Assembly: GCA_017448245.1 (NCBI GenBank)
Contig: JAFSLV010000007.1
Span: forward strand, 62,001 to 126,000
Direction of reading: 5' to 3'
From: Lachnospiraceae bacterium
Lineage (GTDB): Bacteria > Bacillota > Clostridia > Lachnospirales > Lachnospiraceae
Length of the DNA: 64,000 nucleotides
Made by a program: the position numbers and the translations under genes. Shown here piece after piece: positions 33,455-41,272 of this stretch. Positions within the stretch are counted from its first letter, which is position 1, and each line of letters begins with the position of its first letter. Below the pieces are notes generated by a model. The model was given only the letters and a program-made list of their open reading frames with translations. It ran no database searches and was not told the origin of the DNA.

Positions 33455-35137
33455 ATGTTAAGATCCATGTATTCGGGCGTGGCAGGTTTAAAGGTTCACC
33501 AGACGCGTATGGACGTCATCGGTAACAACATCGCCAACGTCAACACCACAGCGTACAAATATCAGTCGATCAATTTCTCCGACGTCATGTACCAGACCTC
33601 GCAGCGCGCATCGGGCGCAACGGCGACCACCGGCGGTGTGAACGCCAGGCAGGTTGGTCTTGGTGCGATCAACGCCGCGATCTCCACCGCGATCGACCAG
33701 CAGGGCGCGACGCAGACAACGAACAATCCGTTTGACATGCAGATCAGCGGCAGCTCCTTCTTCATCGTCAACGACGGCGCGGGTCCCAAGTATACAAGAG
33801 ATGGTTCCTTCTACATCGACGGCGAAGGCAACCTCGCGATGCAGTCCACCGGTTACTACGTCCTCGGCTGGGGCACCTATGAAGATGAAGACGGTGCACT
33901 GCAGGTCGACAAAAACGGTGGTATCGGCCGCATGGCCTTAAACACCGTCGAGGTGCAGACCTATCCTGCGGAGGCGACGGGCGCCGGCACCTGGAGCGGT
34001 AACATCGACCGCAACGACGTCGATGTGACCAGCACGGCCGGTAAGACCGTGCAGTATGAGTACTATGATGACAAGGGCTACATCTACACCGTGGACTTCA
34101 AGATCAGGGATGTGCGCGACGCGGCAGGCAATGTACAGCCGGGTCTGTATTCCATGGAACTGTATGATATTGTGGATTCCAACACAGGCCAGTCCATCAA
34201 ATACAATCCGGATGATCCGGCCAATCCGTTCACGTTCCAGGAACTCGGCATCAACTTCGGCGGAAATGATTATACGCCGCAGGCCGCTACGCCGCCTGCT
34301 TCGACGGCTGTTACGATCACGCCGAATGACAAAAACGCAATCATCCTGAAGTTTAATGACACGACAGGGGCTTATGAAGGCATGTACACATCGGTGGACG
34401 GGAGTTCCTCCGGGGGCTTCACGGTTCCGACAGGAGCACAGCTCATCACCAAGGACGAAAATGAGGTGAACGGGCAAGCGACCATCGCATCGGAAACGGG
34501 TTATATGAAACAGCTTTTAACCTTCAATGAAGAAACCGCAAGAACCGGACTCGCCGGGGTAAAAGGTGCCACGCAGACAACCGCCGATGCGAAATCCGCG
34601 TTGCTCGAATCCATGGGCACCTTCAAAGCGGGATACTACACACCGGAACCTGCCGGCTCGGATCCCACGCCCCGCCACATTGAGTTCGACTTCTCGACGA
34701 TCACGAACAACAACACGGACGGCCGTGCCACAATCAAGACCGCGAAGGGCAACATCCGTTCCGGCGAGACGGGCCGCAAGGTCGGTACCCTCTCCGGCAT
34801 TCAGGTCGCGCTCGACGGTAAGGTGACGGCCTCCTACACGAACGGCCAGACACGCCTCATGGGGCAGATCGCGGTGGCGCAGTTTGCCAACGCCTCCGGT
34901 CTCGAGAAGCAGGGCGAAAACCTCTACTCCGCAACGATGAACTCGGGCGACGCGGTCGTCATGGATGTCAGTGAGGACGGCGGAAAGATGTCAACCGGTG
35001 TCCTGGAAATGTCGAACGTCGATCTCTCCAACGAGTTTACCTCGATGATCACCGCGCAGCGCGGCTTCCAGGCCAACTCGCGTATCATCACCGTGTCCGA
35101 CACGCTTCTCGAGGAACTCACAAACCTGAAGCGTTGA
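33455..35137 (+). CDS. flgE: flagellar hook protein FlgE
   Basis: Main subunit of the hook. The 560-residue protein has the N-terminal rod/hook motif (MYSGVAGLKVHQTRMDVIGN then NIANVNTTAYK), a DMQISGSSFFIVNDGAG region and the C-terminal MSNVDLSNEFTSMITAQRGF-type helix with NSRIITVSDTLLEELTNL. The central 200-residue part is the variable outer domain. CGGAGG precedes the ATG. Directly after its stop lies a strong promoter (35141) that does not serve the flagellar genes. Confidence 0.96.
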   Translation: MLRSMYSGVAGLKVHQTRMDVIGNNIANVNTTAYKYQSINFSDVMYQTSQRASGATATTGGVNARQVGLGAINAAISTAIDQQGATQTTNNPFDMQISGSSFFIVNDGAGPKYTRDGSFYIDGEGNLAMQSTGYYVLGWGTYEDEDGALQVDKNGGIGRMALNTVEVQTYPAEATGAGTWSGNIDRNDVDVTSTAGKTVQYEYYDDKGYIYTVDFKIRDVRDAAGNVQPGLYSMELYDIVDSNTGQSIKYNPDDPANPFTFQELGINFGGNDYTPQAATPPASTAVTITPNDKNAIILKFNDTTGAYEGMYTSVDGSSSGGFTVPTGAQLITKDENEVNGQATIASETGYMKQLLTFNEETARTGLAGVKGATQTTADAKSALLESMGTFKAGYYTPEPAGSDPTPRHIEFDFSTITNNNTDGRATIKTAKGNIRSGETGRKVGTLSGIQVALDGKVTASYTNGQTRLMGQIAVAQFANASGLEKQGENLYSATMNSGDAVVMDVSEDGGKMSTGVLEMSNVDLSNEFTSMITAQRGFQANSRIITVSDTLLEELTNLKR

Positions 35138-35140
35138 TCG

Positions 35141-35169
35141 TTGACATGACGCGGGGGGTGTGCTAAAGT
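35141..35169 (+). promoter_or_regulatory. strong promoter of a short RNA after flgE
   Basis: A perfect TTGACA at 35141-35146, 17-bp spacer and TAAAGT at 35164-35169 with a TG extension at 35161. The -35 begins three bases after the flgE stop. Predicted start is about 35176. Confidence 0.75.
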
Positions 35170-35175
35170 GATGAT

Positions 35176-35270
35176 GAAAAAGGTGCTACCGATAGACGGT
35201 TGGCTCAGTTAGGAATTACTCACGAAGGAGTAACCGCACCTTGCCAAAGTTGGGCGGTTACTTCTTTGTG
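35176..35270 (+). ncRNA. putative antisense (antitoxin) RNA
   Basis: The transcript from the promoter at 35141 would run about 95 nt to the hairpin at 35225-35266. It has no ORF with a ribosome site. It overlaps the last codons, stop and terminator of the minus-strand toxin gene, so its 3' half is complementary to the toxin mRNA 3' end. Its 5' part carries GGTGCTACC and GACGGTTGGCTC, which also occur near the 5' end of the toxin mRNA (same sense in both). Layout matches type I antitoxins of the convergent type. Ends are predicted, not known. Confidence 0.55.
35225..35266. terminator. shared terminator hairpin of the toxin mRNA and the short RNA
   Basis: A 13-bp stem (35225-35237 with 35254-35266) with one G-U pair and core AGTAACCGC/GCGGTTACT. 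On the plus strand it is followed by TTCTTTGTGTTT. The toxin stop codon (35258-35260) lies in the right arm. It can act in both directions, better on the plus strand. Confidence 0.65.
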
Positions 35271-35353
35271 TTTATAAGAGCGATGATCACTCTGACGATG
35301 ATGGCGATGATCGCAAGGATGATCGAAAGCAACTCATAATCACTCATAAGCAT
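35258..35353 (-). CDS. 31-residue hydrophobic peptide, putative holin-like type I toxin
   Basis: The peptide begins MLMSDYELLS, has a continuous hydrophobic stretch rich in Ile, Leu and Val (about residues 8-28, one Arg at 21) and ends ALINTKK. This is the form of the short holin-like toxins of Firmicutes: a polar start of the SxYELL kind, one membrane helix and a basic end. AAGGGGGG lies ahead of the ATG; a second ATG two codons later is possible. It is antisense to nothing in the flagellar genes themselves but lies between flgE and flbD. Expression would insert the peptide in the membrane and stop growth unless the facing RNA blocks it. Call rests on sequence form and layout. Confidence 0.65.
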   Translation of the reverse strand: MLMSDYELLSIILAIIAIIVRVIIALINTKK

Positions 35354-35405
35354 GCCCCCCTTTCCAACAGTTGCCACAACGGGTTTCTATCGTTTCAGGG
35401 AGTCC

Positions 35406-35489
35406 AGACTCCCCGGAGGGAGCCAACCGTCCACCGTTTATGGTAGCACCGCGAATAATATAACATAAAAATAAAACAAATGCAATAGA
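35406..35489 (-). promoter_or_regulatory. toxin promoter and structured 5' leader
   Basis: On the minus strand TTGCAT and TATATT are spaced by 17 bp, followed by GGTGCTACC and later GACGGTTGGCTC. Nearer the gene is the perfect hairpin GGGAGTC-tg-GACTCCC. The leader of about 100 nt could hide the ribosome site. Confidence 0.5.
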
Positions 35490-35551
35490 AAAATAAATAA
35501 AACATAAACACCCGCCATCACGCCATATTTGCCATATATAAGAAAAAAATG

Positions 35552-35580
35552 TATACAATATGACGAAATTATGGTAAAAT
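35552..35580 (+). promoter_or_regulatory. promoter of flbD-motA-motB and downstream genes
   Basis: TATACA at 35552-35557 and TAAAAT at 35575-35580 with a 17-bp spacer and a TG extension at 35572. It restarts flagellar transcription after the toxin-antitoxin gap. Confidence 0.55.
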
Positions 35581-35662
35581 AACAACGTGTGTATTGTGGA
35601 CGGAGTGTCCGTGAAACACAACATCTTGTAATTGATTTGTTTTGCCTGACGAAAGGAGCGCC

Positions 35663-35848
35663 ATGATCGAAGTAACCAAAATGGACTCTCGCAAAATGCT
35701 TTTGAACGAAGCGGTCATCGAGACGATCGAGGAGACACCCGACACGGTCATCAAGCTCACGACCGGCAACAAATATATCGTCAAGGAAACCAAGCAGGAG
35801 ATCCTCAACAAGATCATGTCTTACAAGGCGGGGATTCCTCTGAAATAA
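35663..35848 (+). CDS. flbD: FlbD family protein (SwrD)
   Basis: A 61-residue cytosolic protein. It opens MIEVTKMDSRKMLLNEAVIE and contains PDTVIKLTTGNKYIVKET, both conserved in the family. In Bacillus the homologue SwrD raises motor power, apparently through the stator. The ATG at 35663 has GAAAGGAG upstream. It stands right before motA/motB, which fits a stator function. Confidence 0.93.
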   Translation: MIEVTKMDSRKMLLNEAVIETIEETPDTVIKLTTGNKYIVKETKQEILNKIMSYKAGIPLK

Positions 35849-35880
35849 GCTTGTTTTAGGCTCCGCAGGGAGGACTGTCA

Positions 35881-36705
35881 GTGGATATTGCAACACTCAT
35901 AGGCGTAGTGGCATGTCTCGTGCTGATGATCTTCGGTATCGTCTTTGACGCGACCGCCGGTATCGATTTCGGCAAGATCATCAACTTCGTCGACATCCCG
36001 TCCGTGCTGATCACGCTGGGCGGCTCGATGATGATCACCTTTGCCTCGCACTCGATCGAGGAGTACGTGGCCGGACTTGCCGCATACTCAAAGATCATCT
36101 CCAATCCCGCGGGCAACACGGGAGAGATTATCCAGCAGATCGTCGCGCTCTCCAACACGGCGCGTAAGGAGGGCCTGCTCGCACTCGAAGAACAGGCGAG
36201 GGCCATGGAAGACCTGTTCATGCAAAAGGGACTTCTGCTCATCGTCGACGGTACGGAGCCCGAGCTCGTCAAGAGCGTGCTGGAGGCGGAGATCGACGCG
36301 ACGGACGCGCGCCACAAGGGGCGCATCAAGGTATGGGAGGACTGGGCCGCACAGGGCCCTGCCTGGGGTATGATCGGTACCCTGATCGGTCTGGTCAACA
36401 TGCTGCAGAACATGGATGACCCGTCCGCCATCGGCCCGGCCATGGCGGTCGCCCTGTTGACGACCTTCTACGGTTCGCTGGTCGCCAACTGGATCTGCTT
36501 CCCGGCTTCCACCAAGCTCGGGCAGCGCAATGACGCGGAATATACGATGCGCTCGATTATCGTCGAGGGCCTTCTTTCGATTCAGGCCGGCGAGAATCCG
36601 CGCGTCACGGAGGAAAAGCTCAAGTCCTTCCTGGCGCCGAAAGAGCGTGAAGCATACGAAGCCTCCGCGGGAGGAGACTCCGGTGGCGGCGGGGGAGGCG
36701 AATAA
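35881..36705 (+). CDS. motA: flagellar motor stator protein MotA
   Basis: MotA surrounds the MotB dimer in the ion channel that drives rotation. The 274-residue protein starts with GTG (GGGAGGA upstream). It has four membrane helices: the first at about 3-22 (LIGVVACLVLMIFGIVFDAT), the second after the SVLITLGGSMMITFASHS segment, and two in the C-terminal half. Conserved Pro/Gly residues in GPAWGMIGTLIGLVNML and the ALLTTFYGSLVANWI helix are present. The tail is Gly-rich. A structured 203-bp gap separates it from motB. Confidence 0.94.
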   Translation: MDIATLIGVVACLVLMIFGIVFDATAGIDFGKIINFVDIPSVLITLGGSMMITFASHSIEEYVAGLAAYSKIISNPAGNTGEIIQQIVALSNTARKEGLLALEEQARAMEDLFMQKGLLLIVDGTEPELVKSVLEAEIDATDARHKGRIKVWEDWAAQGPAWGMIGTLIGLVNMLQNMDDPSAIGPAMAVALLTTFYGSLVANWICFPASTKLGQRNDAEYTMRSIIVEGLLSIQAGENPRVTEEKLKSFLAPKEREAYEASAGGDSGGGGGGE

Positions 36706-36779
36706 GCGACGGCAAGCGTCGCCGCAGACGGGGAGCGGCGGCTAAGCTGTCAGCCTGCCATCATGTGAAATACAGGACC

Positions 36780-36880
36780 GCGCACGCCGCTGCGTGGTCC
36801 GTGAGAACGCAAACAGCCGCCCGAGAGGCGCATCCGGCATCGCCGAAGGCGATTTGGAACGGAGGATGCGCTCCGCCTTG
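36780..36880 (+). promoter_or_regulatory. structured spacer between motA and motB
   Basis: Within the 203-bp gap, GCGCATCC pairs with GGATGCGC around an inner ATCGCC-gaa-GGCGAT hairpin. Upstream, GGACC and CGCA pair with TGCG and GGTCC. No gene is present. It could tune the motA:motB ratio. Confidence 0.4.
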
Positions 36881-36908
36881 GGCGTGGCGAGGAACGGAGT
36901 GACGAGAC

Positions 36909-37739
36909 ATGGCCAAGAAGGAAGCTCCTATCATCATGGGCGCGCCGGCCTGGACGGCGACATTCGGAGACCTGATGAATCTGCTCCTGTGCTTCTTCGT
37001 GCTGCTGTTTTCGATGTCGTCCATTGACGCGGCCAAGTTTGAGGCAATCGCCGCCTCGTTTTCGAGCGCCTTTGGCATCTTCACCGGCGGCGAGCCGGCG
37101 ATCGGACAGGGCGCGCTGATCGGCGACGGCGCGACACAGCTCAACGCGCTCGCCTCCTATGTGCAGACGATGGGTCTCAACGAGGAGGGTGATCCGGTCG
37201 AGGAGATGGAGCAGGCGCAGTCCGACGCACAGAAGGCCGCGCTCGAGGAGCAGATGGAAGCGAGCGAGCAGCTCTACGAGCAGATCCGCCAGATGATGAA
37301 TGAGGAGCCGGCGCTGCTCGACACGGTGGAGCTCAATTACACGAGTCAGTACGTGCAGCTCACCGTGCAGGGGGCGATCCTCTTTGACAGCGCACAGGTC
37401 ACGGTCAAGGAGGAGGCGATCCCGATCCTCAACAAGGTCGGGCAGATCCTCGAGATGTATGCGGGAGGCACCATCGAGATCGAGGGACATACGGACAACA
37501 TGCCGATGACGGGCGCCAAGTATTCCAACAATGACGAGCTCTCGAGCGGGCGCGCGCTGTCGATCTTTAATTACTTTATGGAGACGACGACACTGGATCC
37601 CGTGCAGATCAAGCATGCGGGACGCGGCGAATGGGTGCCGATCGCGGACAACGCGACACCGGAAGGACGCGCACGCAACCGCCGGGTCGAGATAAGGATC
37701 TACAATCCGATGTCGCCCATGTACAATCCGGAAGGATAA
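36909..37739 (+). CDS. motB: flagellar motor stator protein MotB
   Basis: MotB anchors the stator to peptidoglycan and carries the ion. The 276 residues have a short cytoplasmic start, a single membrane helix (WTATFGDLMNLLLCFFVLLF) holding the ion-binding Asp at about residue 21, a plug/linker rich in Glu and Gln (about 95-140) and an OmpA-like domain. The latter has TIEIEGHTDNMPM and the RNRRVEIRI motif. GAGTGACGAGAC precedes the ATG, so no strong ribosome site. Confidence 0.95.
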   Translation: MAKKEAPIIMGAPAWTATFGDLMNLLLCFFVLLFSMSSIDAAKFEAIAASFSSAFGIFTGGEPAIGQGALIGDGATQLNALASYVQTMGLNEEGDPVEEMEQAQSDAQKAALEEQMEASEQLYEQIRQMMNEEPALLDTVELNYTSQYVQLTVQGAILFDSAQVTVKEEAIPILNKVGQILEMYAGGTIEIEGHTDNMPMTGAKYSNNDELSSGRALSIFNYFMETTTLDPVQIKHAGRGEWVPIADNATPEGRARNRRVEIRIYNPMSPMYNPEG

Positions 37740-37753
37740 CCGGAGGAGGAATC

Positions 37754-38290
37754 ATGAAAAAGAATCTGCTGACGATCCTGATCCTTGCGTTTCAGGTGGT
37801 ACAGGTGATCATCCTGGGATTCATCCTGTTATCGGTGATGAGCACCAATTCCAAGACCGTGGCCTTTGTCAATGACATCGCGGCCGCCTACGAGCTCGAA
37901 CAGGCGGGAGGCCTCGGCGGCGGCGTCGACCCCGCGAGTGTCAATACCAACGTCGCGCTCGGGGACCGAGCCACCTACAATGTCAACAACGGGGAGACGA
38001 TGACCTTTACCCTGAACGCCGGCTCCGACGGAAGGACGCATTACGCGCAGGTCACGCTCGAGCTGGTGATGGACGCGACCAATCCGGACTATGCCACCTA
38101 CTCCGGCATGATCGCCGCCAACGACAATACGATCCAGGACATCGTGCAGAATGTTTTCGTCAAATACAACATCGACAACGTGATGGACAGCCAGGAGCTG
38201 ATCAAGCAGGAGATCTTGCAGCAGCTGTGGTCGATGTTTGACAATACGACATTTATTTTCCTGCTCAACATGAGAGTCACGCCGGCGTAA
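37754..38290 (+). CDS. fliL: flagellar basal body-associated protein FliL
   Basis: FliL rings the stator and supports torque. The 178-residue protein has an N-terminal membrane helix (LLTILILAFQVVQVIILGFILL) and an outer domain ending LLNMRVTPA. GGAGGAGG lies ahead of the ATG at 37754, fifteen bases after motB; the longer frame upstream overlaps motB and is not needed. The sequence is weakly conserved, so the call leans on position between motB and fliM. Confidence 0.8.
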   Translation: MKKNLLTILILAFQVVQVIILGFILLSVMSTNSKTVAFVNDIAAAYELEQAGGLGGGVDPASVNTNVALGDRATYNVNNGETMTFTLNAGSDGRTHYAQVTLELVMDATNPDYATYSGMIAANDNTIQDIVQNVFVKYNIDNVMDSQELIKQEILQQLWSMFDNTTFIFLLNMRVTPA

Positions 38291-38321
38291 ACGTAAGTGC
38301 GGGGGAAGAGACAACAGTTCC

Positions 38322-39302
38322 ATGGCAGATGTATTATCACAAAGCGAAATAGACGCGCTCCTGCAGGGGATCTCGAGCGGTGAAGTCGATGTCGAGGAGA
38401 TGTCAAAGACCGAGGAAAAGAAGGTCAAGGACTACGACTTTGCGCGTCCCGCCAAGTTTTCCAAGGAACACCTGCGCACGCTGGAGATGATATTTGAGCA
38501 TTACGGCAGGCTGCTCAGTAATAACCTTCCGATCTATCTGCGTAAAAACGTGATCGTGGAGGTGGCCAATTCCGAAACACTGACGTTTAACGAGTTTTCC
38601 AACTCGCTCGCCAACCCGTCGATCCTCGGCATCGTCAACTTTCTGCCGCTGACGGGAACGATCATCATGGAGATGCAGGCGGGCTTGGGGTTTACCTTTA
38701 TCGACCGGATGCTCGGCGGAGAGGGCAAGGCGGTGGACAAGATCCGTCCCTATACGGACATCGAGATGCCGCTTGTTGAAAAATTTGTCAATCTGTGCCT
38801 GAACCTGTTGCCCGAGCCCTGGGAAAATGTATTGGAGATCGATCCGATCGTCGACCGGGTCGAGACCAATCCGCAGTTTGCGCAGGTGATCTCGCCGACC
38901 GACATGGTGGCGCTGATCACGCTCAACATGACCATCGGGGACGTGGAAGGCCTGATGAATTTCTGCCTCCCGTTCTTTACACTGGAACCGATCATGGACA
39001 AGCTGAACACCAAGTTCTGGTTTTCCACGATGGAAAAGGCGACGGACGAGGATTATACGATGAAGCTCGAATCCCTCGTCAAGCGCGTGGACGTGCCGGT
39101 CAAGGCGGTGCTGGGGAGCTGCAAGGTCTATGTATGGGACTTTTTGCAGCTGCAGCTGGGGGATATCATCCGCCTCGACGATTCGGTGGAGTCCGAGATG
39201 CATGTATATGTGGGGAATATCAATAAGTTCACCGCGCTGCCGGGGACGGTACATGACAAGTATGCCGTCCGGGTCACGTCGGTGATCAGAGAGGAGGAGT
39301 AA
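38322..39302 (+). CDS. fliM: flagellar motor switch protein FliM
   Basis: FliM forms the C-ring wall and receives phosphorylated CheY. The 326 residues begin with the CheY-binding peptide LSQSEIDALLQG, followed by a linker, the CheC-like middle domain (about 45-230; NNLPIYLRKNVIVEVANSET) and a C-terminal FliN-like domain (about 245-326; DVPVKAVLGSCKVYVWDFLQ). Standard length. Four bases separate it from fliY. Confidence 0.97.
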   Translation: MADVLSQSEIDALLQGISSGEVDVEEMSKTEEKKVKDYDFARPAKFSKEHLRTLEMIFEHYGRLLSNNLPIYLRKNVIVEVANSETLTFNEFSNSLANPSILGIVNFLPLTGTIIMEMQAGLGFTFIDRMLGGEGKAVDKIRPYTDIEMPLVEKFVNLCLNLLPEPWENVLEIDPIVDRVETNPQFAQVISPTDMVALITLNMTIGDVEGLMNFCLPFFTLEPIMDKLNTKFWFSTMEKATDEDYTMKLESLVKRVDVPVKAVLGSCKVYVWDFLQLQLGDIIRLDDSVESEMHVYVGNINKFTALPGTVHDKYAVRVTSVIREEE

Positions 39303-39306
39303 CCGT

Positions 39307-40521
39307 ATGGACGGACAACTGTCACAGGACGAAATCAACGCCCTACTGGCAGGCATGACGACCGATGACGACGGCGGCGGCGGAGGAGATGCGGCCCCCG
39401 CGTCGGATGCCGCTCCTGCGGCCTCCGGGGGAGGCAGTATCGACGATTCTCTGCTGACCGATGTCGAAAAGGACGCGATCGGCGAAATCGCCAACATCAA
39501 CATGGGCTCGAGCGCGACGACCCTGTTTTCGCTGGTCAACCACAAGGTCGACATCACGACGCCGACGGTCACGCTCGCCAACTGGGACAGCGTGGTCGGC
39601 GATTACGAGCGCCCCTGTGTCTTTATCACGATCAAGTACACGGTGGGCGTGGACGGCTCCAATGTCCTGATTTTGAAGGAACATGACGTCATGGTCATCA
39701 CCGACCTCATGATGGGCGGTGACGGCACCAATACGGAGGGAGAGATCGGGGAGCTGCAGCTGTCGGCGATCTCCGAGGCGATGAACCAGATGATGGGCGC
39801 CGCCGCGACCTCCCTTTCGACGATGATCGGGGAAAAGGTCGATATTTCGCCCCCGGTCGCCACTTTGGAAGACTTCATGGACCAGGATCCCGGGAAGATC
39901 GCCGAGTTTTTGACCGGTACGTTTGTCAAAATCTCCTTCCAGATGAAGATCGGCGACCTCGTGGATTCGATGTTGATGCAGTTATATCCCATTGACTTTG
40001 CGAAGAGTTTGTATAATACTTTTAATATGAGCGCATCCGGCGCTTCGGAGCCTGCTCCTTCGGCTCCCGCACCGGAAGCGGCGCCGCCCCCTCCGCCGGA
40101 AGCGTCCGGTGCGGGCGCGGCCCCTGCCCCGGCCATGGATATGGGCGGCGGTATGCCGCAGGGCGCGCCGATGGGTGCACCGATGGGAATGCCGATGGGT
40201 ATGCCCATGATGCAGCCGCAGCAAAATATGAATGTACAGCCCGCGCAGTTCCAGTCCTTCGGTGTGGACATGAGTGCGCTTGCGGGCGGTGCAAATATCC
40301 AGCTGATCCACGATGTGCCGCTTGACGTCACCGTGGAGCTCGGCCGGACGATCAAGCCGATCTCGGATATCCTCGACTTTTCGCCGGGGACGATCATCGA
40401 GCTTGATAAAATCGCGGGCGAACCGGTGGACGTGCTCGTCAACGGTAAGTACGTGGCAAAGGGAGAGGTCGTTGTGATCGAGGAGAGCTTTGGCGTCAGA
40501 GTGACCGAGATCATTAAGTAA
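39307..40521 (+). CDS. fliY: flagellar motor switch phosphatase FliY (FliN fusion)
   Basis: FliY is the Firmicute switch protein that also dephosphorylates CheY. The 404-residue chain has an N-terminal CheY-binding peptide (LSQDEINALLAG), a CheC-like domain with two phosphatase motifs (KDAIGEIANINMGSS and SEAMNQMMGAAATSL), a Pro/Ala then Met/Gly/Pro-rich linker (about 240-305, repeated MGAPMGMP units) and a C-terminal FliN domain (LDVTVELGRTIKPISDILDF and GEVVVIEESFGVRVTEI). Both active helices keep the Glu/Asn pair. No separate fliN is present. Confidence 0.95.
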   Translation: MDGQLSQDEINALLAGMTTDDDGGGGGDAAPASDAAPAASGGGSIDDSLLTDVEKDAIGEIANINMGSSATTLFSLVNHKVDITTPTVTLANWDSVVGDYERPCVFITIKYTVGVDGSNVLILKEHDVMVITDLMMGGDGTNTEGEIGELQLSAISEAMNQMMGAAATSLSTMIGEKVDISPPVATLEDFMDQDPGKIAEFLTGTFVKISFQMKIGDLVDSMLMQLYPIDFAKSLYNTFNMSASGASEPAPSAPAPEAAPPPPPEASGAGAAPAPAMDMGGGMPQGAPMGAPMGMPMGMPMMQPQQNMNVQPAQFQSFGVDMSALAGGANIQLIHDVPLDVTVELGRTIKPISDILDFSPGTIIELDKIAGEPVDVLVNGKYVAKGEVVVIEESFGVRVTEIIK

Positions 40522-40560
40522 GCGTACGGAAGTGCGCGCCAAGGAGGTTAGGTAAACGCT

Positions 40561-40923
40561 ATGGCAAAAAATGTACTGATTTGCGATGACGCGGCATTCA
40601 TGCGGATGATGATCAAGGACATCCTGTCAAAGAATGGCTACAATGTCGCGGGGGAAGCGGAGAACGGGGCAAAAGCCGTGGAAAAGTACAACGAGTTGAA
40701 GCCCGATCTCGTACTGATGGACATCACGATGCCCGAAATGGACGGCATCCAGGCACTCAAGGCCATCAAGGGCGGCGACGCCAACGCGTGCGTCATCATG
40801 TGCTCGGCGATGGGTCAGCAGGCCATGGTTATCGAGGCGATTCAGGCGGGCGCCAAGGACTTTATCGTCAAGCCCTTCCAGGCGGATCGCGTGCTTGAGG
40901 CGGTGAAAAAGGTCATCGGATAA
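40561..40923 (+). CDS. cheY: chemotaxis response regulator CheY
   Basis: Single receiver domain of 120 residues that carries the phosphoryl signal from CheA to FliM. Phosphorylation site Asp54 (VLMDITMPEMDG), metal ligands Asp9 and Asp10, Ser82 in place of the conserved Thr/Ser, and Lys104 (VKPF) are all present. AAGGAGG precedes the ATG. It lies inside the motor genes, as in other Clostridia, and overlaps fliO by one base. Confidence 0.97.
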   Translation: MAKNVLICDDAAFMRMMIKDILSKNGYNVAGEAENGAKAVEKYNELKPDLVLMDITMPEMDGIQALKAIKGGDANACVIMCSAMGQQAMVIEAIQAGAKDFIVKPFQADRVLEAVKKVIG

Positions 40924-41270
40924 TGCCGGATGGTTCGGTATTGCAACTCGTCACGGTATTACTCCTGCTGTGCTTTGTCGTTGCGCTGTCCTACTTTGCG
41001 ACGAGGTGGCTTGCGGGATATCAGAAGCTCAAGGGCGCGAACTTAAATATCGAGGTGATCGAAAGCCTCCGTGTCGCGCCCGGCAAATTTGTCGTCATTG
41101 TGCGGATCGGTGAGGAATATCACGCGCTGGGCATCGGCAAGGACGAGATGAGCTATCTGACCAAAGTGGATGCGGAAAGTCTGACGATACGCGCCCCGGG
41201 GGAGACGGGCGCTTCGGTATTTCCGGAGATTTTGTCCAGGCTGAAGGCAGAGAGGAAACACAGGGATTAG
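40923..41270 (+). CDS. fliO: flagellar biosynthetic protein FliO
   Basis: A 115-residue membrane protein that helps assemble the FliP ring of the export gate. One N-terminal membrane helix (VLQLVTVLLLLCFVVALSYF) and a small cytoplasmic beta domain (LNIEVIESLRVAPGKFVVIV then RIGEEYHALGIGKDEM) match FliO. Position before fliP supports it. Start codon overlaps the cheY stop. Confidence 0.88.
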   Translation: MPDGSVLQLVTVLLLLCFVVALSYFATRWLAGYQKLKGANLNIEVIESLRVAPGKFVVIVRIGEEYHALGIGKDEMSYLTKVDAESLTIRAPGETGASVFPEILSRLKAERKHRD

Positions 41271-41272
41271 TT

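Noticed and set aside
35340..35896. Other minus-strand frames of 82-152 codons between flgE and flbD
   Set aside because: They run through AT-rich non-coding DNA and the reverse of flbD, lack ribosome sites and have no domain; only the 31-codon frame fits a gene.
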